Assembly: GCA_016703535.1 (NCBI GenBank)
Contig: JADJBV010000001.1
Location: 6,314,001-6,378,000, forward strand
From: Deltaproteobacteria bacterium
GTDB taxonomy: Bacteria; Myxococcota; Kuafuiibacteriia; Kuafuiibacteriales; Kuafuiibacteriaceae
Reading direction: 5' to 3'
Length of the DNA: 64,000 nucleotides
Both the position numbers and the translations under genes were made by a program. The notes beneath the pieces were generated by a model. That model saw only the letters and a program-made list of their open reading frames with translations, was not told the origin of the DNA and did no database searches. This document shows, one piece after another, positions 27,136 to 36,423 of this stretch (position 1 is its first letter; every line of letters begins with the position of its first letter).

Positions 27136-27363
27136 TCAGCGGGCCCGGGAGTGGTAGGCCATCGACAAGATCGAGTCGGCGCTCTGGAGCTCGGCGTCGG
27201 ACATCTGCAGCGGCCCCACCGTGCCGCGGATGGCGCGGGTCGCCTCCTGCACCAGCGGTTGGTTGCCCCAAGAGCTGCCGTGGTTGAACTCCACGCGGTT
27301 GAGGACGACCTGACGGTTGAAGACTCGGTCGTGAAGGCCAGCCAAGCGGTTGTCTGAAGACAT
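27136..27363 (-). CDS. Small hypothetical protein, first gene of the unknown operon
   Basis: A 75-residue protein (SSDNRLAGLHDRVFNRQVVL start, ending SILSMAYHSRAR) with a conserved-looking core RVEFNHGSSWGNQPLVQEAT. No signal peptide or membrane helix. AGAGGAG lies eight bases before the ATG at 27363; the longer frame upstream is not supported by a ribosome site. It opens the operon whose leader region (27364-27635) contains two hairpins. Confidence 0.6.
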   Translation of the reverse strand: MSSDNRLAGLHDRVFNRQVVLNRVEFNHGSSWGNQPLVQEATRAIRGTVGPLQMSDAELQSADSILSMAYHSRAR

Positions 27364-27635
27364 GGCGAATTTCTCCTCTTGCAGGTTCACCAGCGGGCCG
27401 CTCGAGGGCGACGTTGGGACCAAAAACATCTTCGGGAGATGTGCGTCCGCGGTTGCGCGAAGATCACCCCTAAGTGCTTAAAACTTAAGTGGATTACTGG
27501 CGCATAAACCTGACACCCCCCATCAGGTTTTAAGGACAGGGCCCGCGACTACGGCGCGTAAAGCCGCCCGACAACTTCCGAAATCTGGTGGGGCCTGGGG
27601 ATGACATCCGCCGATCCCTCGGTTAGAGGCGCCTC
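27364..27635. other. Divergent intergenic region with two inverted repeats and an AT-rich core
   Basis: The gap between the three-gene operon and the ACE-like gene holds a 6-bp hairpin (ACATCT/AGATGT, 27426-27442). It also has an AT-rich imperfect palindrome CTTAA-AAC-TTAAG (27477-27489) and an 8-bp stem AAACCTGA/TCAGGTTT (27506-27530) followed by a short T run. The AT-rich core is unusual in this GC-rich window and is a likely promoter or operator region for one or both directions. Confidence 0.5.
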
Positions 27636-29543
27636 ATGCGAATTGCCCTGACGATGGGCCTGAGCCTCGGGCTCGGCCTCTTGACCGCCTGCAAACACGC
27701 GCCCGCGGACGCTCCGGCCGAGACCGACCTCGAGGCCAACGGCCCGGTCCAGCCGGTGACCAAAACCGCCGCCGCCGCCGCTCCGGCCCCCGCCGCCGCC
27801 CCGGCCAAACCGAGCGCCGAAGAGGCCAAGACCTGGGCCGCCAAGCTCAACGTGGATCTGAAGCGGCTCTTCGCCGAACAGTCCCGGATCGAGTGGGTCC
27901 GCAACACGTACATCACCCACGACACCGAGCTGTTGGCCGCCGCCAAAAACGAAGAGGTGATGGCCTATCAAAGCAAGGCGATCAAAGAGGCCACCCGCTT
28001 CGACGGTGTGGCCATGGACCCCGAGACGGCGCGCTTCCTGAAGTTGCTCAAGGTCTCGAGCACCCTGCCCGCCCCCGACAACGCCGAAAAGCGGAAGCGC
28101 CTGGCGACCATCGCCTCGGAGCTCGACTCGACCTACGGCAAAGGCAAATATTGCAAAGGCAAAGACGGCAAGGACTGCCGGGACCTCGGCCAACTCAGCA
28201 AGGTGATCGCCGAGAGCCGCAAGTACGACGAGCTGCTCGACGCCTGGCAGGGCTGGCACACCATCAGCCAGCCGATGCGCCCGCTCTACCAAGAGTACGT
28301 GCAGCTGGCCAACGAAGGGGCCAAGGAGATCGGCTTCAAGGACCTCGGTGAACTGTGGCGCTCGGGCTACGACATGCCGCCGGCCCAGTTCGAGGCCGAA
28401 ACCGAACGGCTCTGGGGCCAGGTGAAGCCGCTGTATGAGGCGCTTCACTGCTACGTGCGCGGCAAACTCTCCAAGAAGTACACGCCGGCCAAGGTGCCCA
28501 CCGAAGGCCTGATCCCGGCCCACTTGCTGGGCAACATGTGGGCCCAGGAGTGGGGCAACATCTATCCCTTGGTCGAGCCCTTCCCCGGCCAGAGCAACAT
28601 CGACGTCACCGCGGCCCTGAAGCGGGCCAAGTACGATCCGGTCGGCATGGTGAAGTTGGGCGAAAAGTTCTTCACCTCTTTGGGCCTGGATCCGCTGCCC
28701 GCCACCTTCTGGGAGCGCTCGATGTTCGTGCAGCCCAAGGACCGGGACGTGGTGTGCCACGCCAGCGCTTGGGACGTCACCTTGAACAACGACGTGCGCA
28801 TCAAGATGTGCATCAAGATCGATGAAGAGGACCTGGTCACGGTCCACCACGAGCTCGGGCACAACTACTACTACATGTACTACTACATGCTGCCGGCCCT
28901 CTTTCAGCAGGGCGCCAACGACGGCTTCCACGAGGGCATCGGCGACACCTTGGCCCTCTCGGTGACGCCTGGGTACTTGAAGCAGATTGGCCTCTTGCCC
29001 GCGGTGCAGAAGAACGACAAGGCGCTGATCAACATCCAGATGAAGGACGCCTTGGACAAGATCGCGTTTTTGCCCTTCGGCAAGTTGATCGATCAGTGGC
29101 GCTGGAAGGTCTACAACGGCGAGATCAAGCCAGAGAACTACAACGCCGCCTGGTGGGAGCTGCGCCGCAAGTACCAAGGCATCGACGCGCCGGTGGCCCG
29201 CACCGAGGCGGACTTCGATCCGGGCGCCAAGTATCACATCCCGGCCAACGTGCCCTACACTCGCTACTTCTTGGCCCGGATCCTCCAGTTCCAGTTCCAT
29301 CGGGCCCTGTGCAAGACCGCCGGCCACACCGGCCCACTGCACGAGTGTTCCATCTACGGGAGCACCGCCGCCGGCGACAAGCTGAAGGCGATGTTGGCCT
29401 TGGGCGCCAGCAAACCTTGGCCCGAAGCCCTGGAGGCCATGACCGGCCAGCGAGAGATGGACGCCTCGGCGTTGATCGACTACTTCGATCCGCTGATGAA
29501 GTGGCTGGCCGAGCAGAACAAGGGCCAAAAATGCGGCTGGTGA
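27636..29543 (+). CDS. M2-family metallopeptidase (angiotensin-converting-enzyme homologue), lipoprotein
   Basis: A 635-residue peptidyl-dipeptidase of the ACE family. The signal peptide ends GLLTAC, a lipobox, then an Ala/Pro linker. The zinc site is HELGH at residues 405-409, with the third ligand E433 in FHEGIGD; the 28-residue spacing matches ACE (H383 to E411 in human testis ACE). Other ACE hallmarks are GLIPAHLLGNMWAQEWGN, GANDGFHE, and YTRYFLARILQFQFHRALC near the C-terminus. It probably removes C-terminal dipeptides from extracytoplasmic peptides. It is a single gene. TTAGAG lies seven bases before the ATG, a weak -10-like match. Confidence 0.92.
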   Translation: MRIALTMGLSLGLGLLTACKHAPADAPAETDLEANGPVQPVTKTAAAAAPAPAAAPAKPSAEEAKTWAAKLNVDLKRLFAEQSRIEWVRNTYITHDTELLAAAKNEEVMAYQSKAIKEATRFDGVAMDPETARFLKLLKVSSTLPAPDNAEKRKRLATIASELDSTYGKGKYCKGKDGKDCRDLGQLSKVIAESRKYDELLDAWQGWHTISQPMRPLYQEYVQLANEGAKEIGFKDLGELWRSGYDMPPAQFEAETERLWGQVKPLYEALHCYVRGKLSKKYTPAKVPTEGLIPAHLLGNMWAQEWGNIYPLVEPFPGQSNIDVTAALKRAKYDPVGMVKLGEKFFTSLGLDPLPATFWERSMFVQPKDRDVVCHASAWDVTLNNDVRIKMCIKIDEEDLVTVHHELGHNYYYMYYYMLPALFQQGANDGFHEGIGDTLALSVTPGYLKQIGLLPAVQKNDKALINIQMKDALDKIAFLPFGKLIDQWRWKVYNGEIKPENYNAAWWELRRKYQGIDAPVARTEADFDPGAKYHIPANVPYTRYFLARILQFQFHRALCKTAGHTGPLHECSIYGSTAAGDKLKAMLALGASKPWPEALEAMTGQREMDASALIDYFDPLMKWLAEQNKGQKCGW

Positions 29544-29581
29544 GGCCCACCCTCCCCTAGGCTGACGGACGGGGGAAGGGT

Positions 29582-29587
29582 TATCGT
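29582..29587 (+). promoter_or_regulatory. -10-like element for the 29597 kinase operon
   Basis: TATCGT ends nine bases before the TTG start at 29597, with no Shine-Dalgarno between. This supports a leaderless start at an unusual codon. Confidence 0.4.
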
Positions 29588-29596
29588 CGCCCCCTG

Positions 29597-31720
29597 TTGC
29601 CCGAACTCACGCCCTCATCCGTTCTTTCTCCTCCCCCACCCGAGCTGGTCCGCCTCAAGCGACTCTACACGGCGCTGGTCTCGATCAACCAAGCGATTGT
29701 CCGTTCCAATGACCAGGCCACGCTGTTCGCGCGGGTGACCGAAATCCTGGTCACCGCGGGCGGCTTCCGTATGGCCTGGATCGGCTGGGGCGATCCCGAG
29801 ACCCTCCGGCTGGTCCCGATCGCCCGCTACGGCGACGAGCTCGGCTACCTCGACAAGATCAGCATCTACACGGACGATCGGCCGGAGGGTCGGGGCCCCT
29901 CGGGCGTGGCCTTTCGCGAGAACCGGCCCTACATCTGCAACGACGTCTTCTCCGATCCTTCAACCATCCCCTGGCGCGCCGACGCTGAGATTCGCGGCTA
30001 TCGAGCCTCTGCGGTTTTTCCCATCCACCAAGCGGGCGAGAGATTCGGAACCCTCTCGGTCTACGCCGACCAAGTGGGCTTCTTCCTGGACGAGGAGATC
30101 GCGCTGATCAAACAAGCCGCCTCGGACGTCTCCTTTGCGCTGTCCCGGCTGGCCGCCGAACAGGAGCGGGCCCGGATCGCCGCCATCGCCGACAAAGAAC
30201 GAGACTTCGCCAGCAACGTTCTAGAGTCGATGCCGGGGGTGCTCTACCTCTACGACCAAGAAGGGCACTTCCTGCGCTGGAACCACAACTTCGAGGCGGT
30301 GTCGGGCTACTCGGGCGTAGAGATCAGCCAGATGCACCCGCTCCAGTTCTTCTCCAGCGAAGAACGAGGCCTCCTAGAGAGCCGGATCGGAGAGGTCTTC
30401 GAGCGCGGCGTCTCTTCGGTCGAGGCCAACTTCATCACCAAAGACGGTCAGGCCATTCCTCACCTCTTCACCGGCCGGCGGCTCACCTTCGAGGATCAAA
30501 CTTGCTTGTTGGGCGTCGGGGTGGACATCAGCAAACGCCGCGAAGCGCAAGTTGAGTTGCAAAACAGCGAAGAGCGCTTTCGGTCGACCCTCGACGGCCT
30601 GATGGAGGGGGGCCAACTCCTCAGCTTCGATTGGCGTTATTTGTACCTCAACAACGCCGCGGCAGTGCAAAACCGAAGGCCGAACTCCGAGCTGCTGGGC
30701 CGCACGATGTTGGAGTGTTGGCCGGGGATCGAAGGTGCACCCGTGTTTGCGCTGCTCAATCGCTGCATGTTGGGGCGCGTGGCGGTTCGAGATGAGGTCG
30801 AGTACACCTTCCCCGACGGGGGTAGGGGTTGGTTCGAGATCCGGGCCCAGCCTGTGCCTGAGGGTCTTTTTGTCCTCTCGATCGACATCTCCCAGCGGAA
30901 ACAGGCTGAAATCGCGTTGCGGGAGCTGAACGACAACCTGGAGCGAAAGGTGGCCGAACGAACCCGCGACCTGGAGGCGGCGCGGCTCAGGGCCGAGTCG
31001 GCGGACCGGCTGAAGTCGGCGTTTTTGGCGACCATGTCCCACGAGCTGCGGACGCCCCTCAACTCGATCATCGGCTTCACCGGGATCATCCTGCAGGGCC
31101 TGGCCGGGCCCCTGAATCCAGAGCAGCAAAAGCAACTCGGGATGGTGCAAGGCAGCGCCCGCCACCTCCTGGAGTTGATCAACGACGTGTTGGATCTCTC
31201 CAAGATCGAGGCGGGGCAACTGGAGGTCTATTCGGCCAGCTTTGATCTGGCGGCCTCCATCGAGCGGGTGGTGGCCACGGTCCGGCCCTTGGCCGAAAAG
31301 AAGGGCCTGACGCTCCGGGTGGAGTTGGAGTCGGGCCTGGCGACCTTCGACAGCGATCGGCGCCGCTTCGATCAGATCCTGCTGAACTTGTTGAACAACG
31401 CCATCAAATTCACTGACATCGGGGCGGTGACGGTGACCGCTCGCCTGGAGCCCCACCCCGAGTCGGCGCCGAGCTTGGAGCTCCAAGTCGCCGACACCGG
31501 GATCGGGATCAAGGCCGAGGACCTGAAGCGACTTTTTCTCCCGTTTTCCCAGCTGGACTCCGGCCTGGGGCGACAACACGAAGGCACCGGCCTCGGCCTC
31601 GCCATCTGTCGTCGACTCACCGAACTCCTGGGAGGGACGATTTCGGCCGCCAGCACGCCCGGATCGGGGAGCACCTTCAGCATCTCCCTCCCCCACGGCG
31701 CCAAGAGGAGCAGCCCTTGA
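29597..31720 (+). CDS. GAF-PAS-PAS sensor histidine kinase
   Basis: A 707-residue soluble kinase. An N-terminal GAF-type domain (about 20-190, with RPYICNDVFSDP and SVYADQVGFF) is followed by two PAS domains (205-315 and 325-435). A coiled coil leads to HisKA with H482 in AFLATMSHELRTPLNS. The ATPase domain has NLLNNAIKF, ADTGIGI and GTGLGLAICR. There is no receiver. The start is a TTG at 29597 with a TANNNT element upstream. The stop overlaps the next gene's start, so it probably phosphorylates the stand-alone receiver encoded there. Confidence 0.9.
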   Translation: MPELTPSSVLSPPPPELVRLKRLYTALVSINQAIVRSNDQATLFARVTEILVTAGGFRMAWIGWGDPETLRLVPIARYGDELGYLDKISIYTDDRPEGRGPSGVAFRENRPYICNDVFSDPSTIPWRADAEIRGYRASAVFPIHQAGERFGTLSVYADQVGFFLDEEIALIKQAASDVSFALSRLAAEQERARIAAIADKERDFASNVLESMPGVLYLYDQEGHFLRWNHNFEAVSGYSGVEISQMHPLQFFSSEERGLLESRIGEVFERGVSSVEANFITKDGQAIPHLFTGRRLTFEDQTCLLGVGVDISKRREAQVELQNSEERFRSTLDGLMEGGQLLSFDWRYLYLNNAAAVQNRRPNSELLGRTMLECWPGIEGAPVFALLNRCMLGRVAVRDEVEYTFPDGGRGWFEIRAQPVPEGLFVLSIDISQRKQAEIALRELNDNLERKVAERTRDLEAARLRAESADRLKSAFLATMSHELRTPLNSIIGFTGIILQGLAGPLNPEQQKQLGMVQGSARHLLELINDVLDLSKIEAGQLEVYSASFDLAASIERVVATVRPLAEKKGLTLRVELESGLATFDSDRRRFDQILLNLLNNAIKFTDIGAVTVTARLEPHPESAPSLELQVADTGIGIKAEDLKRLFLPFSQLDSGLGRQHEGTGLGLAICRRLTELLGGTISAASTPGSGSTFSISLPHGAKRSSP

Positions 31721-32094
31721 AGAAGCCGATCCTGATGATCGAAGACAACGAACAGAACCGATACCTGGTCGAGTTCCTCCTCCACGGGCGCGGGTATCAG
31801 GTGGTGGCCGCGCCCGACGGGCGCCGGGGCATCGAGTTGGCCGAGCAGGTGTCGCCTCTGCTGGTGCTCCTGGATATTCAGCTCCCCACCATGGATGGGT
31901 ACGCGGTGGCCCGGGCGCTGCGCACCAAAAGCTCGCTGAAGGAAACGCCGATCTTGGCGGTGACCTCCTACGCGATGCCCGGCGATCGAGAGCGGGCCCT
32001 GGAAGCCGGCTGCACCGGATACATCGAAAAGCCGATCAACCCCCAGACCTTCGTCGACGAGGTCGAGGCCTACTTGAAGCGGAGTGATCCATGA
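31717..32094 (+). CDS. Single-domain response regulator (CheY-like)
   Basis: A 125-residue receiver with no output domain. The acidic pocket is IEDNEQN, phospho-accepting D53 is in VLLDIQLPTMDG, the switch Thr is in LAVTSYAM, and the Lys is in YIEKPINP. The start is a TTG at 31717 that overlaps the kinase stop; AAGAGGAG lies about seven bases upstream, which decides this start. The stop overlaps the next gene by ATGA. It likely shuttles phosphate between the two flanking kinases. Confidence 0.88.
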   Translation: MKKPILMIEDNEQNRYLVEFLLHGRGYQVVAAPDGRRGIELAEQVSPLLVLLDIQLPTMDGYAVARALRTKSSLKETPILAVTSYAMPGDRERALEAGCTGYIEKPINPQTFVDEVEAYLKRSDP

Positions 32095-34163
32095 CCCGGG
32101 TGTTGGTCGTCGACGACAAAGAAGAGAACCTCTACTACTTGCAGACGCTCCTCGGCGCGAAGGGGCACCAGGTGGAGTTGGCTCGGCATGGCGCCGAGGC
32201 CCTGTTCAAGGCCCGTCAGGCGCCGCCCGAGTTGATCATCTCGGATCTCTTGATGCCGGTGATGGACGGCTACACGCTCCTGCGTCACTGGCGGGCCGAC
32301 CAAAGGCTGAAGAGCATCCCCTTCATTGTCTACACCGCGACCTACACCGAACCCGAAGACGAACGGCTGGCCCTCAGCCTCGGGGCCGACGCCTTCATCC
32401 TGAAGCCCTCCGAGCCCAACGACTTCTTGGGGAAGGTGGCGCAGGTGATGGGGCGTGGTTCGGGCACGAAGGACGCGCCACCACCGCCGACTGATCCAGC
32501 CGGCGTCTTTCGCGAATACAGCGAGACCTTGATCCGCAAGCTCGAGGAGAAGACCCTCCAGCTCGAAGAGAGCAACCGATCGCTGCAGAAGGACGTCGCG
32601 GCCCGCCTCCAGATCGAGGCCCAGCTGCGGGAGAGCGAAGAGCGCTTTCGGATCTTGACCGACGCCATGCCTCAGCTGGTTTGGGTCGCCAAGGCCGACG
32701 GGACCAACACCTACGTCAATCGCCGTTGGGTGGAGTATACCGGCCTGGATCTGGCGAAAAGTGCGGCGGGGGGGTGGGCGCAGGTCCAGCACCCGGACGA
32801 TCAAGCCCGCAATCGAGAGGCCTGGGCCGAAGCCGCCCAAAGCGGCGGCGTCCTGTCGGTGGAGACCCGCCTGAAGCAAAGCGACGGCAGCTACCGGTGG
32901 TGGCTGGTCCGCGCGGTGCCGCTGCGAGGCGATGACGGCGCGATCAGCAAGTGGTTCGGCACCTGCACCGACATCCAAGAGTTGAAGGACGCAGAGGCCA
33001 ACCTGCGCAAGGCCGAAGAGCAACTGCGTTTGGCGCAGAAGATTGAGGCGGTGGGCCTGTTGGCCGGCGGAGTGGCCCACGACTTCAACAACCTCCTGTC
33101 GGTGGTGTTGAGTTACGCGGAGCTGGTGCTCGACGATCTTCCAGAAGGTTCTCCGATGCGCCACGACCTGGAGCAGATCCGGCGGGCCGGGACCCGGGCC
33201 ACCGCGTTGACCCGTCAGCTCCTGGCCTTTGGCCGCCGCCAGGTGATGAAGCCCAGCATCCTGGAGTTGGGCAAGGTGGTGCAGGACATGGCGCCGATGT
33301 TGCGGCGAATATTGGGCGGAGGCGTGAACCTTTCGCTGATGGCGCCGACCGGCATCGGGCAGGTCTACGCGGACGCCCACCAGGTGGAGCAGATCGTGAT
33401 GAACCTGGTGGTCAACGCCCGGGACGCGATGCCGGGCGGTGGTCACTTGTCGGTCGAGGTCGGGCGCCTGGAGTTGAAGTCGGGTGACCCGACCGCGCCG
33501 CCGGACGTCCCGCCGGGGTCCTACCTGATGTTGCGCATCACCGACACCGGGGTCGGCATGGACGCGGCGACTCGGGAGCGGATCTTCGAGCCCTTCTTCA
33601 CCACCAAAGAGACCGGGAAGGGCACCGGGTTGGGGCTCTCGACGGTGTACGGCATCGTCAAGCAGAGCAACGGGCACATCTGGGTGCAGAGTGAACCGGG
33701 GCGAGGGTCCACCTTTACCGCAGTTTTACCGCAGACCGACCGCCCGGTCGAAGCGGCGCCCGACCCGGCCCCAACGCCGTCGACGCTCCAAGGCCACGAG
33801 ACGGTGTTGTTGGTGGAAGACGACGAACAGGTGTTGGCCATGAGCCACGAGATCTTGCGCCGCCACGGCTATCAAGTCCTGGACGCCCAAAACGCGGGCG
33901 AGGCGCTGTTGGCTTGTGAACAACACAGCGGGCAGATCGATCTGCTCTTGACCGACGTGGTGATGCCCCGGATGAGCGGGCGAGATCTGGCGGGACGGCT
34001 CCGTTCGTTGCGGCCCGGGCTGCGGGTGCTCTACGTGTCGGGTTATGCGGAGAGTGCGGTCGTCGAGCGGGGGGTGTTGGCGCCGGGCTTGGACTTTTTG
34101 CCCAAGCCGATCACGCCAGAGGGATTGTTGCACAAGGTACGAGAGGTCCTGGATCGCCCTTGA
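32091..34163 (+). CDS. Receiver-PAS-kinase-receiver hybrid histidine kinase
   Basis: A 690-residue soluble protein. An N-terminal receiver has D52 in LIISDLLMPVMDG. A coiled coil and a PAS domain (about 185-300) follow. HisKA has H330 in LLAGGVAHDFNNLLSV, and the ATPase domain has NLVVNARDAMPGGG, DTGVGMD and GTGLGLSTVYG. The C-terminal receiver carries LLLTDVVMPRMSG and the Lys in LPKPITPE. It is the last gene of a kinase / CheY-like / hybrid-kinase operon with 4-bp overlaps at each junction, so a phosphorelay within the operon is likely. No DNA-binding output is present. Confidence 0.9.
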   Translation: MTRVLVVDDKEENLYYLQTLLGAKGHQVELARHGAEALFKARQAPPELIISDLLMPVMDGYTLLRHWRADQRLKSIPFIVYTATYTEPEDERLALSLGADAFILKPSEPNDFLGKVAQVMGRGSGTKDAPPPPTDPAGVFREYSETLIRKLEEKTLQLEESNRSLQKDVAARLQIEAQLRESEERFRILTDAMPQLVWVAKADGTNTYVNRRWVEYTGLDLAKSAAGGWAQVQHPDDQARNREAWAEAAQSGGVLSVETRLKQSDGSYRWWLVRAVPLRGDDGAISKWFGTCTDIQELKDAEANLRKAEEQLRLAQKIEAVGLLAGGVAHDFNNLLSVVLSYAELVLDDLPEGSPMRHDLEQIRRAGTRATALTRQLLAFGRRQVMKPSILELGKVVQDMAPMLRRILGGGVNLSLMAPTGIGQVYADAHQVEQIVMNLVVNARDAMPGGGHLSVEVGRLELKSGDPTAPPDVPPGSYLMLRITDTGVGMDAATRERIFEPFFTTKETGKGTGLGLSTVYGIVKQSNGHIWVQSEPGRGSTFTAVLPQTDRPVEAAPDPAPTPSTLQGHETVLLVEDDEQVLAMSHEILRRHGYQVLDAQNAGEALLACEQHSGQIDLLLTDVVMPRMSGRDLAGRLRSLRPGLRVLYVSGYAESAVVERGVLAPGLDFLPKPITPEGLLHKVREVLDRP

Positions 34164-34166
34164 CGC

Positions 34167-34595
34167 TCAGAGCCACCCTCGGGCCGCGATGGCGCGACCG
34201 ATCCAGGTGGTGGCGGTCGCGACGATCCCCGACAGGGCCATGCCCCAGGCGATGTCGACCCAAACCACGATCGCCGGCCAGTCCTTGATCAGCGCCCAGT
34301 TGGTCAACTCGTAGGTCTGGTAGGTGATGAAACCAAAGAAGACGCCCAACAGCGCCCCACGGAGCACCGACCCTCCCGCCACCGACGGCGCGATCACGAA
34401 GACCAAGAGCCCCAGGAGAAAGAAGGCGTAGAACGCGATGGCCGCCGGCCAATACACCGAGGGTCGGAGGAGGTGCCCCAAGTGGCGATCATAAAAGGGC
34501 TTGGCGACCACCCCCAACCAGATCAGATCGACCGCAAAAAAGACCACCAGCGCGATCAAGTACAACTTCAGGTGAGCCAGGAGACTGAGGGTCAT
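34167..34595 (-). CDS. DUF2177-family membrane protein
   Basis: A 142-residue protein with four transmembrane helices and the family's FFAVDLIWLGVVAKPFYDRH and TYELTNWALIKDWP segments. The function of DUF2177 proteins is unknown. The gene converges with the hybrid kinase three bases away. The ATG at 34595 has no clear ribosome site. Confidence 0.85.
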   Translation of the reverse strand: MTLSLLAHLKLYLIALVVFFAVDLIWLGVVAKPFYDRHLGHLLRPSVYWPAAIAFYAFFLLGLLVFVIAPSVAGGSVLRGALLGVFFGFITYQTYELTNWALIKDWPAIVVWVDIAWGMALSGIVATATTWIGRAIAARGWL

Positions 34596-34689
34596 TGGCT
34601 TACGTGCCCTGGATCTCTCCCGGCCACAACCATCTCAAGGTGAGATGTGACCGCATCACCAGGCAGGACGAGTAGTTCGCCGGGGGTTG

Positions 34690-34718
34690 TTGGTCCTACG
34701 GTCGATCTCGCTTAGGGT
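34690..34718 (+). promoter_or_regulatory. Promoter of the M16 peptidase operon
   Basis: TTGGTC (34690-34695) and TAGGGT (34713-34718) are spaced by 17 bp. The -10 ends seven bases before the GTG at 34726, so the transcript would start close to the start codon. Confidence 0.45.
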
Positions 34719-34725
34719 CCCGGCG

Positions 34726-36423
34726 GTGAGTATTGGGCGAATAGTCTCGTGGGTGATTTTGGCGGCCGCGGCGCTTTTGGTGCTGGCCATTGGCGTTCAA
34801 GGGCTGCGGGAAGGTTGGTGGGCCCCAGGGCCGTCGGCACCTCGTCCGCGGGCGGTGAAGGAAGAGCCGATCGCCGAGCGGGTCGTTTTGCCACAACCCG
34901 CGGTGGTCGAGGCCGAGGTGGTGGTGGACGCCGGTGCGTCGCCGCCGGAGGCCCGGTTGGAGGCGGCGTGGGACTTCTTCGGAGGCCAGCCGATCGAGTG
35001 GTGGACGGCCGAACTCAACGCCAGCCGCGGTTCTTCGCCCGAACAACACGCGCGCCACACTTTGCTCCAACGGCGCGCCAAGGCTCTGGGGTTGGTGGTC
35101 TCGGAGGCCGAAGGACAGGTGAAAGTCGAGGCGCCCAAGGTGATGCTCAGCGACTTCGGCCGCCGAAAAAAGGGCGAGCGGGTGGGCTCGATCCCGGCGC
35201 CCAACACCCAAGCGATCATCTCCCAAGCCGATGTCCGTCGCCTCCGGCCCTCCCCCGCCCACGCCAACGTGATCATGGCCCCCGGCGGAGGCCCCCGATC
35301 CACCGCCTACTTCGAGTTCGAGGCCGGAACGTCCGACGACGGAACCACGCCGGGCTTGACGCTGTTGGCGCTCCACGCGGTCATTTCAGCCAATGCTCGT
35401 CAGAGCTACGGCGACCTGATCAGTGAGTTGTATGCCTCGGGTTCGGAGCTCAGCTTCGACGTGGCGACCCACCGCAGCCACGTGATGTTGTCGGCGCCGA
35501 ACGATCGTTTTCCGCAGCTGCTCTCCAAGGTCACCAACCTTCTCTTTTATCCCCGACTGGCCCCCGGCGCTTTGAGTGGTGCCCGCCGTCGCGCCGGCCA
35601 CCACAACTCGGCCCCCGACATGTTGGAGGCCCTGATGCACACCCTCCAGATGTCCTCCAAGGACGCTCCCGAGGCCGATCGGGTCGAAGAGACCTATTCG
35701 AACACCGAACTCGAGACGATCGTTCGCCACGCCCGCAAGGTGTTTTGCCCCGCCAACGCGACCATCGTGGTCACGGGGGCCTTCGATCCCGGCCGAGTCC
35801 GGCAGACCCTGGGTGAACTTCGGGGCGGGGTCTCGTTGGCCGGCAGTTCTCGCGACGGGGCCAAGGTGTCGGGCGCCTACACGGTCCCCTCTCGGAGCAA
35901 CCTCGAGCTCTTCGCCTTTCCGATCGCCCTCGACTCGGAGGAGTCTCACGCCAGCGCCCTGCTCTTCGCGTCGCTGCTCGAGGATTTCGTCCAGACCCGG
36001 GCCCGTCGACTGGGCCTCGCGTATACGGTCCAGGCTTCACCGGTGCACAGCGACTGGTCGGACTTTGTGCTCCTTTCGGTCCCGCTCGGCGACGAGGCCC
36101 CCAGCCACACCGGGGAAGAGCTGCAACGCCAGCTTTCTCAGTTCATCGGCACGGCCATCACCGACGAGGCTGTCAAACGCAATCAGCAGGCTGTCTTGCG
36201 TTCACTCGAGGAGCTGCAAGAACAACCGGAGGCGCTGTCTTTGGCGCTGGCGGCCTCGGTGCGGAGCGGCTCCTCCTTCGGCGAAAGCACCCGCGTAGCC
36301 TTGAGTAAGGTGACCCGTGAAGAGTTGACGAAGCTGGCTACGGCCTGGATGAAGCCCTCGGCGACCATTCGCGTCGATCTTTCGCCGCGCTTTGATCGCT
36401 TCGAGCGCACGGAGACCAAATGA
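34726..36423 (+). CDS. M16-like peptidase without zinc site, membrane-anchored
   Basis: A 565-residue protein with an N-terminal transmembrane helix (VILAAAALLVLAIGVQG). A spacer of about 150 residues is followed by two M16-type halves: TAYFEFEAGTSDDGTTPGLT, where the zinc motif should be, and a later region with FCPANATIVVTGAFD and RARRLGLAYTVQASPV. The HXXEH zinc motif is missing. The stop overlaps the next gene's ATG as ATGA. In M16 systems an inactive subunit often pairs with an active one, so this is probably the non-catalytic partner of the protein encoded downstream, tethered to the cytoplasmic membrane. Confidence 0.8.
   Translation: MSIGRIVSWVILAAAALLVLAIGVQGLREGWWAPGPSAPRPRAVKEEPIAERVVLPQPAVVEAEVVVDAGASPPEARLEAAWDFFGGQPIEWWTAELNASRGSSPEQHARHTLLQRRAKALGLVVSEAEGQVKVEAPKVMLSDFGRRKKGERVGSIPAPNTQAIISQADVRRLRPSPAHANVIMAPGGGPRSTAYFEFEAGTSDDGTTPGLTLLALHAVISANARQSYGDLISELYASGSELSFDVATHRSHVMLSAPNDRFPQLLSKVTNLLFYPRLAPGALSGARRRAGHHNSAPDMLEALMHTLQMSSKDAPEADRVEETYSNTELETIVRHARKVFCPANATIVVTGAFDPGRVRQTLGELRGGVSLAGSSRDGAKVSGAYTVPSRSNLELFAFPIALDSEESHASALLFASLLEDFVQTRARRLGLAYTVQASPVHSDWSDFVLLSVPLGDEAPSHTGEELQRQLSQFIGTAITDEAVKRNQQAVLRSLEELQEQPEALSLALAASVRSGSSFGESTRVALSKVTREELTKLATAWMKPSATIRVDLSPRFDRFERTETK

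Noticed and set aside
27549..29528. A 659-residue open frame on the minus strand, opposite the ACE-like gene
   Set aside because: The opposite strand carries a complete zinc peptidase; this translation is repetitive Leu/Gly/His with no motif.
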